A stretch of 64,000 nt of DNA, from the NCBI RefSeq assembly GCF_002864045.1, contig NZ_PJPV01000056.1:1-64000 (forward strand). Direction: 5' to 3'. Of this stretch, positions 1 to 8,061 are shown in pieces. The position numbers and the translations under genes are program-made. The DNA comes from Endozoicomonas acroporae. Lineage in GTDB: Bacteria; Pseudomonadota; Gammaproteobacteria; Pseudomonadales; Endozoicomonadaceae. The stretch's first letter is position 1. The number at the start of each line of letters is the position of its first letter. The notes beneath the pieces were generated by a model, which had not been told where the DNA came from, ran no database searches, and worked only from the letters and a program-made list of their open reading frames with translations.

Positions 1-67
1 AGGTATGTTCGCTTGATCAATTAAGCATCTTAAAGTGTTTTCAGCCGAAGCTGATTAACCGATGCAA

Positions 68-112
68 TCGCACAAGCGCCCACACGAATTGTCTGATATC
101 TTGTTAAAGAAC
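68..112 (-). promoter_or_regulatory. 16S rRNA leader with boxA antitermination site
   Basis: The minus strand carries GTTCTTTAACAA (101-112), close to the boxA consensus TGCTCTTTAACA. It is followed by CAATTCGTGTGGGCGCTTG, a stretch conserved in 16S leaders of Pseudomonas-like bacteria. BoxA recruits NusB/S10 to the antitermination complex. The 16S gene itself must begin left of position 1 and is not in the window. Confidence 0.75.
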
Positions 113-174
113 TGATTAAATCGTGGTGATTTAATCGCTGATTCAGCAGTCAGTGCCGATCAGCAAGGCCGCCT

Positions 175-202
175 ATCTTACCGTGGCGGCTTTCGTTGTC
201 AA
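175..202 (-). promoter_or_regulatory. rRNA operon promoter, proximal (P3)
   Basis: Minus strand: -35 TTGACA (197-202), 16-bp spacer, -10 TAAGAT (175-180), then AGGCGGCC. It is the nearest of the three tandem promoters to the leader boxA and would start transcription some 60 nt before it. Confidence 0.7.
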
Positions 203-266
203 GCGATCATTTTTCAGAAGCTTTCCAACTCGCTAACGTTGCCCGAAGCCCTGTCAGCGGAGGCGC

Positions 267-294
267 GTATTACCGCGCCAGCTTGATTTGTCAA
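267..294 (-). promoter_or_regulatory. rRNA operon promoter, middle (P2)
   Basis: Minus strand: consensus -35 TTGACA (289-294), 16-bp spacer, -10 TAATAC (267-272), then a GC-rich discriminator (GCGCCTCC). Spacing and discriminator match the neighbouring two promoters, supporting a tandem rRNA promoter cluster. Confidence 0.7.
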
Positions 295-415
295 CCGGTT
301 GTTTTTCGTTCATCTCCAAACAACCCATTTTCAAACCGCACTTCCCGGTCAGCAATGAACATTTATTCTGCTGATCTCTGACAATCTTTTGGGAATGCCT
401 TGGGAAGAGCCGCGT

Positions 416-443
416 ATTATAAAGAGAAAACGGACGAAGGCAA
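416..443 (-). promoter_or_regulatory. rRNA operon promoter, distal (P1)
   Basis: On the minus strand a -35 box TTGCCT (438-443) and a perfect -10 box TATAAT (416-421) are separated by 16 bp and followed by a GC-rich discriminator (ACGCGGC). A 16-bp spacer and GC-rich discriminator are typical of growth-rate-controlled rRNA promoters. It is the farthest of three tandem promoters that all read leftward toward the boxA leader and out of the window. Confidence 0.75.
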
Positions 444-504
444 TACTTCATCCGTTAATTTTCAGAACAATATACGACAACCCTCCAACAAGCTGATGCC
501 TTCT

Positions 505-1914
505 TTATTGTGTGTCCGTCAGTCGCTCAAGAAATGCCCGGTGGAACAGCCTGATTTCATGATGAAAGGCTCTTACCTCTTCATTCGTCGCTGGCTGAAC
601 AGGTCTCAGCCCATTCAGCAGTACAGCGAATATCAAAGGTGAGTTATTTTCCGGAAAGGCATAACCCACCATACTGTTTACCCCACTCATATAACCAGTC
701 TTTAGCCAGCTACGCTCATCATCCCGTGAGGCCAGCCAGGGTGCATTCTCCCCCCAGCTTTTCCAACCGGTTTGCAACACTTCAGTAAAGTCATCAGCAC
801 TGAGCATGTTATATCGGGACAACCCTGAACCATCCACCAATCGCCCCCTGGTCAAGTCAACGCCCTCTTCCCGTAACATAGCCAGAACCGCCTCTGTGCC
901 TGAAGAGTAAGAGCCCTTTTCACCCTTTACCGACGACCCTATGGTTTTCAGCAGGCTATCAGCGTACAGGTTGTCTGACTTATCCAGCACTCGCTGTAAA
1001 AGATCGGGCACCGGCGCAGAATGATGACTGGCCATAAGCCAGGTAAAATCCCCCTGTGGTTTCTCAACCACAACCCTGCCTTCAAGCCTGATGTTGTTTG
1101 CCTGCAAAAAAGACTCAACAAACCTTGCGGCAGCCCGCTCCGGATCACGCACTGAAAATGCCATGCGCATGGGTTTGGCATCAGGGGCAATACACCCTTC
1201 CAGGCGGTACTCATGGTTTGATGATGGCCACACTTCCTGAACACACCCGTCTGGCTCATGGGCCTGAGGTTTTCTAATCGCTATGCGATTATCAACAGAG
1301 AGCTGCCAGTGTGGCTCATCGTAAACCATCTTTGACAACTGCCCCTCTGTTCCAGAAGGCACCAGCCAGCCAAAAAAACAGTTACGATCCAGTATCATGG
1401 CACTGACCGGCGCGGCAAAGCAGATATTATGGTCATCCCAACTTGCACCACCAGCTCTTGGATAACCACTATATATAGAACCATCAAGCCAGATATTGCC
1501 GCGTATTACTTTTACACCTTTATTAATCAGTTTTCCCAGTAGCTCAGAAAGGTCATGCCTGGTCAGCGATGGGTCGCCTGAAAAGGTTAACACCAGGTCT
1601 CCGGCATATTCCTTTGCCCCTGCCAGGGGTTTGTTACCCAGCAAGCGGGTTTGGTACCGATACTCTTCTCCCAACACCCGATAAGCCGAGATAGCCGTGA
1701 TGGCTTTGACCGTGCTTGCTGGCAGCAAGTTAAAGCGGCTGTTCCGGTCAAACAGCACCTTTCCGGTTTCAGCTTCAATAACTTTTATGGAATGAATATG
1801 CCCGGGTGGTAATGTGGAGATCAGTCGATCCAGGTCATCATTGATGGACGCAAAACCCTGGTTAATTCCAAAAGCTATAAAAGTAATAGACAGCCATTTT
1901 TTCCAGACGTTCAT
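505..1914 (-). CDS. dacB: D-alanyl-D-alanine carboxypeptidase/endopeptidase (PBP4 family)
   Basis: The 469-aa product is a class C penicillin-binding protein (peptidase S13) that cleaves the terminal D-Ala of peptidoglycan stem peptides and D-Ala-mDAP cross-links in the periplasm. A signal peptide covers about residues 1-22 (two Lys, then a hydrophobic run ending GFAS). The three active-site motifs are visible in order: STVK with nucleophile Ser67 and Lys70, SDN in KSDNLYAD, and KTG in LKTGYMSGV near the C terminus. Length matches PBP4 (about 470 aa). The gene stands alone, reading toward the outward-facing rRNA promoters; the start is the ATG just before the signal peptide. Family identity is firm. 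Its precise contribution to wall remodelling is inferred from the family. Confidence 0.93.
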   Translation of the reverse strand: MNVWKKWLSITFIAFGINQGFASINDDLDRLISTLPPGHIHSIKVIEAETGKVLFDRNSRFNLLPASTVKAITAISAYRVLGEEYRYQTRLLGNKPLAGAKEYAGDLVLTFSGDPSLTRHDLSELLGKLINKGVKVIRGNIWLDGSIYSGYPRAGGASWDDHNICFAAPVSAMILDRNCFFGWLVPSGTEGQLSKMVYDEPHWQLSVDNRIAIRKPQAHEPDGCVQEVWPSSNHEYRLEGCIAPDAKPMRMAFSVRDPERAAARFVESFLQANNIRLEGRVVVEKPQGDFTWLMASHHSAPVPDLLQRVLDKSDNLYADSLLKTIGSSVKGEKGSYSSGTEAVLAMLREEGVDLTRGRLVDGSGLSRYNMLSADDFTEVLQTGWKSWGENAPWLASRDDERSWLKTGYMSGVNSMVGYAFPENNSPLIFAVLLNGLRPVQPATNEEVRAFHHEIRLFHRAFLERLTDTQ

Positions 1915-2063
1915 AAAAAAGCTCTGCAGCCTCTGACCACACTAAAATCACTGTGTAATTTATAGATTCTCAGTTCAACACACTGGTCTCAAGGCCGACA
2001 AACCATTCTAATGAGAGTACCATAGGGCCTGTTGACGTTTCGTTTTGAGCTCAGCGGGATGTC

Positions 2064-2244
2064 CAGGAGGCTGTCCGAGAATAGCGCCCGACTGGGCGTC
2101 CCCGTAGCGAGGATTGCGAGAAATTGAGGATAAAAATTTCTGATTCTGAGGAGAATAGCGGGGCTATTTGACGAAGAAGCAGGAATTTTTAGACCAATTT
2201 ATCGCAACCGCAGTAGGGCAGTCTATTCTCGGTCAGCCTCCTAG
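2064..2244. repeat. MITE-like element, family A (complete copy 1)
   Basis: A 181-bp element is bounded by inverted ends: left AGGAGGCTGTCCGAGAATAG (from 2065) and right its complement with one base difference (2223-2244). It contains the 15-bp palindromic core AATAGCGGGGCTATT (2153-2167). A second full copy is at 44006-44173 and a one-ended copy at 8855-8885. There is no ORF or transposase inside. It fills the gap between dacB and the Lon-like gene, which otherwise shows nothing clear. Confidence 0.8.
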
Positions 2245-2316
2245 TATGGCTCAAAAAGCGTCATTTATATAACAAAAGCTTCACTCCACTCTTATGGTGT
2301 AAGCAATTTGCGGGAA

Positions 2317-4710
2317 ATGGCAAGACTTGTGAAAAAACTCAAACTAACAGCGAATCAGCTTATTGCTAAGCAACCAGTGAAGGATTTGGGTTTCAAGTCC
2401 ACAGAAGAGCTGGAAAATTACGTCGGTATCCTGGGTCAGGAGCGAGCTACCAGTGCGATTCAGTTTGGTGTCGCCATGCACCGCTCGGGCTATAACATCT
2501 ATGTCATGGGCGAGTCCGGAACAGGCCGGATGTCTTACCTCCGTAAATACCTTGAAACAGAAGCCAAGCGACAGAGCTCCTCGGATGACTGGGCCTATGT
2601 CAATAACTTTGATAACCCCCGTGAGCCGAAAGCCCTGAAGTTACCCGCCGGTCTGGGCAGTGACCTGCAGAAGGACTTTGAGAGTTTTATTGATAAACTG
2701 CTGATGACCTTCCCGGCGGCGTTTGAAAACCCCACTTATCAACAAAAGAAAAGCGCCATTGAGCGTAGCTTTAATAAACGTTATGACCAGGCCATTGATC
2801 AAATTGAACAGGAAGCGCTGAAGCGGGATATCGCCTTGTACCGGGATACCGGTGCCTTGAGCTTCACGCCAATGTCCAGCGGTAAGGCGATGGATGAAAC
2901 CGAGTTCGCGCAATTGCCGGATAAAAAGCGGGAAAAGTTCAATAACGATATCAGTGAACTGGAAACCAAACTCAATGAGTCTCTGGTGGAACTGCCCCAG
3001 TGGAAACGGGAATCCAACGAAAAGTTGCAGGATCTGAATCAGGACACCATTGACCAGGCTCTGGCTCCCCTGATGAAGCCTATGCTGAAAAAATACAGCA
3101 AAGAGCAGAATGTTCTGGATTACCTGGAAGCCGTCAAACAGCACCTGCACAGAACGGTAATTGAATACCTGGCGGATGAACGGGCAATGGAGTCCAAAGA
3201 AGATGCCAGCAAACGATCAGCATTAGAAGAACTCTACGCCCCCAACCTGGTGGTCGGCCATAAGAACGATGCCGCTGCGCCGGTTATTTATGAGTCTCAT
3301 CCCAACTACAAGAACCTCTTTGGCCGCATCGAATACGCCAGTGAGATGGGAGCCCTGGTAACCAACTTCCGTCAGATCTGCCCCGGCTCTCTGCACCAGG
3401 CCAATGGTGGTTATCTATTGCTGGAAGCCAACAAGCTGCTGGAAGAGCCTTTCGTCTGGGAAGCCCTGAAACGGGCGCTGAAAGAGCGGCAGTTGAAAAT
3501 TGAATCCCCTTACTCCGAGATGGGGTTGATGAACACCATCACCCTCACCCCGGAAATTATTCCACTGCATGTGAAGGTGATTCTGGTTGGCTCCCGGGAT
3601 ATCTATTACATCCTTCAGCAGCTCGACCCGGATTTCCACGAAATGTTCCGGGTACTGGTGGACTTTGATGACCAGCTGCCACGCTCCCCTGAAACCGTTC
3701 AGGCGTTTGCCCAGCTGCTGAAAAACCGGGCAGACGATGAAAACTATCCACCACTGTCTGCATCGGCGGTTGCCCGGATGATCGAACAAAGCTCCCGGAT
3801 GACCGAAAACCAGACTCAACTGTCGGCAAAAATCGGCGAACTCTTCGACTTGCTGGCCGAGGCTGATTTTATCCGACGCACCGGCAATGGCCGTAAAATC
3901 AACCACGAGCACATTGACCGGGCGCTGGATGCTAAGGCCGAGCGTACTGGCCGGGTCAGTAAGCAGATTCTGGATGATATGCTGGAAGGCAGCATTCTGA
4001 TTGATACTGACGGTGAGCAGATTGGTAAGATCAATGGTTTAACCGTGCTCTCTGTGGGAGATGCCTGTTTTGGCTCTCCTGCCCGGATTACCGCAGCGGT
4101 TTATCCCGGCAGCCAGGGTATTGTGGATATTGAGCGGGAGGTCGCCCTGGGTCAGGCCATACACTCTAAAGGGGTTATGATCCTCACCGGTTATCTTGGC
4201 AGCCGTTATGCGCAAAAATTCCCACTGGCGATTTCTGCCAGTCTGGCGATGGAACAATCCTACGGTTATATCGATGGCGACAGCGCCTCTATGGCTGAGC
4301 TTTGCTGTCTGCTCTCAGCATTGACCAATACTCCGATCAAGCAATGCTATGCCGTCACCGGCTCCATGAACCAGCACGGCGAAGTTCAGGCCATTGGTGG
4401 TGTTAACGAGAAAATCGAAGGTTTCTTTGATCTCTGTAATGCCAGGGGTCTGACAGGTGAGCAGGGGGTAATCATCCCTCAGGCGAACGTTCGGAACCTG
4501 ATGCTGCACAGCAAGGTAGTAGATGCGGTAAAAGCCAAGAAGTTTAATGTTTATGCGGTTTCTCATGTTGAAGAGGCACTTGAGCTGCTGACCGGCCATC
4601 GTCCGGGCGTTATGAACAGCAAAGGCAATTATCCAAAAGGCTCCATCAACCAGAAAGTACTGGAACGCCTGAAAGAAATCGCTGATCTGACCAAAGAAAA
4701 CCAAAGTTAA
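2317..4710 (+). CDS. Lon-family ATP-dependent protease, YcbZ/LonB-like
   Basis: The product is about 797 aa with an N-terminal AAA-type region and a C-terminal Lon proteolytic domain. From the ATG at 2317 the Ser-Lys dyad is Ser656 in IDGDSASMAEL and Lys699 in GGVNEKIEGFF, as in the YcbZ group (AAA_32 plus Lon protease domain). The glycine loop near residue 65 reads GESGTGR, with Arg where Walker A normally has Lys, so ATP use may differ from classical Lon. There is no classical Lon N-terminal substrate domain. The gene is monocistronic and ends in a strong terminator. TTG at 2308 and GTG at 2329 are alternative in-frame starts; no convincing ribosome site separates them. It is likely a cytosolic protein-quality protease; the substrate is unknown. 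Confidence 0.88.
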   Translation: MARLVKKLKLTANQLIAKQPVKDLGFKSTEELENYVGILGQERATSAIQFGVAMHRSGYNIYVMGESGTGRMSYLRKYLETEAKRQSSSDDWAYVNNFDNPREPKALKLPAGLGSDLQKDFESFIDKLLMTFPAAFENPTYQQKKSAIERSFNKRYDQAIDQIEQEALKRDIALYRDTGALSFTPMSSGKAMDETEFAQLPDKKREKFNNDISELETKLNESLVELPQWKRESNEKLQDLNQDTIDQALAPLMKPMLKKYSKEQNVLDYLEAVKQHLHRTVIEYLADERAMESKEDASKRSALEELYAPNLVVGHKNDAAAPVIYESHPNYKNLFGRIEYASEMGALVTNFRQICPGSLHQANGGYLLLEANKLLEEPFVWEALKRALKERQLKIESPYSEMGLMNTITLTPEIIPLHVKVILVGSRDIYYILQQLDPDFHEMFRVLVDFDDQLPRSPETVQAFAQLLKNRADDENYPPLSASAVARMIEQSSRMTENQTQLSAKIGELFDLLAEADFIRRTGNGRKINHEHIDRALDAKAERTGRVSKQILDDMLEGSILIDTDGEQIGKINGLTVLSVGDACFGSPARITAAVYPGSQGIVDIEREVALGQAIHSKGVMILTGYLGSRYAQKFPLAISASLAMEQSYGYIDGDSASMAELCCLLSALTNTPIKQCYAVTGSMNQHGEVQAIGGVNEKIEGFFDLCNARGLTGEQGVIIPQANVRNLMLHSKVVDAVKAKKFNVYAVSHVEEALELLTGHRPGVMNSKGNYPKGSINQKVLERLKEIADLTKENQS

Positions 4711-4734
4711 GCGTACACACTGATACACGGTCAA

Positions 4735-4758
4735 GCCAGACAGTTGTCTGGCTTTTTT
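4735..4758 (+). terminator. Rho-independent terminator of the Lon-like gene
   Basis: A GCCAGACA/TGTCTGGC stem closes directly on a run of six T, 25 bp after the stop codon. The convergent repeat-protein gene ends about 10 bp further on. Confidence 0.92.
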
Positions 4759-4768
4759 ATTGCAAGAT

Positions 4769-7700
4769 TCATTGCGCCTCCCCGGGAAGCTGCAACATTT
4801 CAAGCACTAATTTGATCAAGTCCTTCCGTTCGATATCGTCATCACTTTCAGTCTGAATTGTCGGTAGCAAGCCTTTCACTATTTGCTCAAAATCATCACG
4901 ATAAGCGTGGCTATTCAGTTGCGTTTGCAGAGTTGCAGTGAGTGTATGCAAGCGTTGATATGCTTCTTGAAGCGAGTCAGGCGGTAAGTCGGGTTTGCCT
5001 CCAGAAGAGTGCCGGGCAATAAACTCCCTGGCGTAACTCAGGGACATCAGAGCACAGGTAAGCAAGCCATAAATACGCTCATCAGGGTTTTTGGGGTTAT
5101 TAAAAAGAAGGGTTTCAGGTAATTCATATACTGCTCCTTTTTGGAATTCCACGGTCAGCAGATCAAGGTAATCAACGAGGAATACCAGCATATCGTTCAG
5201 GGATCTGGTTTGTTCAGCAAACGACAAATCGCTGAACGTTCTCTCAACACCAGGAGCGGCCATTTGTGCTGCCTTCTCATGGGTCACCCCGGTATCAACA
5301 CTGATGTGAAGCCCCATTAATTTGGCACCCAGATCACCGTAATTTAGATGAACATTGTAGACTTTTGGTTGCTTAGTCGCCTGACACCCCGGAATTGCCC
5401 AAATGACGATGCTTTGGGGAATGTCTGTATCACTGTCGGTGTTGAGTGCCTGCAATTTTTCCAGGAGTTTTCTGGCAGACTCGTCTGACGTGCATTGAAT
5501 GTCAATATCGATAAATAATGAGCAGCGGTTCTGTAAAAAGCGCGCGTATGAACCGGTAATCAGGATGGGTGGATCAGCATACAAACTATTAACTTCCTCA
5601 ATAATCTCCAATGCTTTCAGCTTTAGCGCATGTAACCGGGGAAACTGAATGTCGGGGAGCCCCGGTTCGCCGACACTTAACCATTGTTTTGACGAAGATT
5701 GCAGAGCCCCACTGCCAGCAACTGCCGCGGCGGCGGAGCTGTGTTGACTGGCAGAGATTGCGTATCGGTAAACACCATCACTGTCCCATCTTGCAGGAAC
5801 GACAGCTTTCAGGTTGTGGAGTATATTTTCCATTAAATTGGCTTCACAGATGCTTTGTTCAAACCAGAAGCCTAAAGCATGGCGCAAAGCGGTTCCTGCC
5901 GGAAAACTTTGCAGGCATTCCAGCACCTGCCCCTTATGGATATGCCGTCCATTAACAGACTGTCTCGTGATATGGCAGTGTGACAGGAAGAAGAAATGCA
6001 GGCGTGAATTCTGAAAGGAACTCCGCAGCAGTGTGAGGGATCGATATACCTGTTCTGCTGACACTCTCTGACCATCAATTGGCAGCTCATGGTACATAGC
6101 CATGAATTGCAAAAGACATTGAAGTCGATATTGCTCATCGTCTTTGATTGATACGTTGTTTAAGATTTGCCAGGCCGTTTGAAGTATCTCGCGGGCTTCA
6201 TTGGTTTCATGGTATTGCTCGGGGTGTTTCAACCTTTGTATCAGATACCTGACTTGCCTTGAAGAATTATCCCCGGGTAATTTATTAAATGCTTCCAATA
6301 CTTTCTGGTTATCCAGAAGGCTGCCATTCAATTCTCTTGCATTCAGCGCCAGCTGGGCATAAAAAATAGCGCGTTCGAGCCACCAGCCACCGCGTTCATA
6401 GTCCTTGATTACTGCTTGCGGTGTGACTTGCTGATCGTTCAACAGCAGCCCCGTCAGGCAACATTGTGACTTAAAACGCGCTATGCCCAGTTTGCCCTCC
6501 GGACTATCGGGAAAATCCTTAATCACGGCGTCCGGTGTCACCTGCTGGTTATTCAACAGCAAGCCCCTCAGGCAACATTGTTCCTTAAAGCGCGCTATCC
6601 CCAGCTTGCCTTCCGGACTCTCCGGAAAAGCCTTAACCACCTCAGCCGGTGTAACTTGCCGATCATTCACCACCAGTCCTCTCAGGCAGCACTCGGCTTT
6701 AAAGTGGACCAGTTCCAGAGTTGCCCCGATAAACTGAAAACCCTTAATCACCGTATATGGCGTTATCTGGTGGCCATTCAAGGCAAGACCCTTCAGACAA
6801 CATTGCTCCGTAAAGTGCACCAGCTCCAGTGTTGCCCTGATGGCCTGAAAATCTTTCACTACCTCATCCGTTGTGACTTGCCCCCCCTTCAACAGCAGCC
6901 CCCTCAGGCAACATTTTTCCTTAAAGCGTGCTATCCCCAGTTTGCCTTCCGGACTATTCGGGAAACCCTGAACCACCTCATCCGGTGTGACCTCCCGGCC
7001 ATTCAACGTCAGGCCCCTCAGGCAACACTGTTCCTTAAAGTGCGCTAATTCCAGAAATACCCCCACCGCCTGAAAATCCTTAACCACCTCATCCGCAGTG
7101 ACCTGCTGGCCATTCAACGCCAAGCCATTCAGGCAACAGTCCGCTTTGAAGCGGGCCAGCCCCAGTTTGCCTCTCGGATTATCCGGAAAGTCCTTAACCA
7201 CCTCATCCGGAAGGATCCTCTGGCCATTCACCACCCCCCCTTTAAGACAACATTCCGCTTTGAAGCGCGCCAGCTCTAAGTTTGCCCTGGCGGCCTGATA
7301 ATCCTGAACCACCTCGTTCGGTGTAACCTGCTGGCCATTCAACGCCAGGCCTCTCAGGCAACATAACTCCTTAAAGCGCGCCAGGTCCAATATTGCCCTG
7401 ACTGACTGAAACCCCTGAACCACGGCATTCGTTGTGACTTGCTGACCCTTCAGCGGCAGCCCCCTCAGACAACACTCCTCTTTGAAACGCACTATCGCTA
7501 ATTTGTATTTATAATGTCGATCCGGATCTCGGTTGAATTCTTGAATAACCTCATCCGGGGTAACTTTTCTGTTGTTTAGCAGTATGTTCTGCAAGCAAAG
7601 TTTTTGCAGGAAGAACCCACTTCTGAGGGACGTTGTATCTTTTTCAAAGGCTGAAAGCACATCAGCCGAGGTGATTTGACGTCCATGTAATGGTTCTTTA

Positions 7701-7972
7701 TTCCAAAAGGCATCCTCTATAGATTTGCCGCTACCCCGGATGCTGGCTGTGCTTCTATAGGGCCAATTATATGAGACTCTTTTACCATTAAATGCGGTTC
7801 CGGCACGGTCAGGAACCACGCCTGGCCCGGCTTGCCGGTCAGCGCGGCGAGCAGGCTCTGAGCGGTGGTGGGTTGATGTTGCTGCTTTCAGAGTTAAGCC
7901 CCGCTCACTTGGACAATAAATACCGCAGTTTGACCTCAAAATAATTATTAGGTTCCATTGATGGCAGGTCAT
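4769..7972 (-). CDS. Giant CCLRG-repeat protein with nucleotidyltransferase-like C-terminal half (copy 1)
   Basis: 1067 aa, no known name. After an unordered N terminus (about 1-150) come ten tandem 37-38-residue repeats (about 150-560), consensus RFKxxCCLRGLxLNGQQVTP followed by DEVVKDF. Two linker types alternate, one around YQA...LELA and one around FPDSPEGKLGIA. Each unit looks like two helices, suggesting an alpha-solenoid. Weaker repeats follow. Near residue 800, ITGSYARFLQ and FIDIDI resemble the GS...DxD signature of the polymerase-beta nucleotidyltransferase fold, then a helical tail. No signal peptide or membrane segment is seen. A paralogue at 44211-47393 has the same architecture; the two share WNLII(I/L)LRSN coding potential around a TTG (7937-7939) that may be the true start. 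Nucleotidyltransferase activity is inference from motif shape only; a secreted effector or toxin is possible. Confidence 0.85.
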   Translation of the reverse strand: MTCHQWNLIIILRSNCGIYCPSERGLTLKAATSTHHRSEPARRADRQAGPGVVPDRAGTAFNGKRVSYNWPYRSTASIRGSGKSIEDAFWNKEPLHGRQITSADVLSAFEKDTTSLRSGFFLQKLCLQNILLNNRKVTPDEVIQEFNRDPDRHYKYKLAIVRFKEECCLRGLPLKGQQVTTNAVVQGFQSVRAILDLARFKELCCLRGLALNGQQVTPNEVVQDYQAARANLELARFKAECCLKGGVVNGQRILPDEVVKDFPDNPRGKLGLARFKADCCLNGLALNGQQVTADEVVKDFQAVGVFLELAHFKEQCCLRGLTLNGREVTPDEVVQGFPNSPEGKLGIARFKEKCCLRGLLLKGGQVTTDEVVKDFQAIRATLELVHFTEQCCLKGLALNGHQITPYTVIKGFQFIGATLELVHFKAECCLRGLVVNDRQVTPAEVVKAFPESPEGKLGIARFKEQCCLRGLLLNNQQVTPDAVIKDFPDSPEGKLGIARFKSQCCLTGLLLNDQQVTPQAVIKDYERGGWWLERAIFYAQLALNARELNGSLLDNQKVLEAFNKLPGDNSSRQVRYLIQRLKHPEQYHETNEAREILQTAWQILNNVSIKDDEQYRLQCLLQFMAMYHELPIDGQRVSAEQVYRSLTLLRSSFQNSRLHFFFLSHCHITRQSVNGRHIHKGQVLECLQSFPAGTALRHALGFWFEQSICEANLMENILHNLKAVVPARWDSDGVYRYAISASQHSSAAAAVAGSGALQSSSKQWLSVGEPGLPDIQFPRLHALKLKALEIIEEVNSLYADPPILITGSYARFLQNRCSLFIDIDIQCTSDESARKLLEKLQALNTDSDTDIPQSIVIWAIPGCQATKQPKVYNVHLNYGDLGAKLMGLHISVDTGVTHEKAAQMAAPGVERTFSDLSFAEQTRSLNDMLVFLVDYLDLLTVEFQKGAVYELPETLLFNNPKNPDERIYGLLTCALMSLSYAREFIARHSSGGKPDLPPDSLQEAYQRLHTLTATLQTQLNSHAYRDDFEQIVKGLLPTIQTESDDDIERKDLIKLVLEMLQLPGEAQ

Positions 7973-8061
7973 TCAGATTCAAAGCAGGGCAAAATTTGAT
8001 TAAAACAATGCCACTTTGGGTTGTATAATCGGCGGCTAATGTTATATCTCAGTCGTTTCCA

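Noticed and set aside
1..112. Part of the 16S gene at the left edge
   Set aside because: Only the leader with boxA is present; mature 16S 5' sequence is not recognisable within the window.
6483..7298. Regularly spaced ~111-115-bp DNA repeats resembling a tandem or CRISPR-like array (also 45940-46900)
   Set aside because: The period matches 37-38 codons and the units are in frame in the giant repeat proteins. Repeats are too long and too variable and there are no unique spacers, so they are coding repeats.
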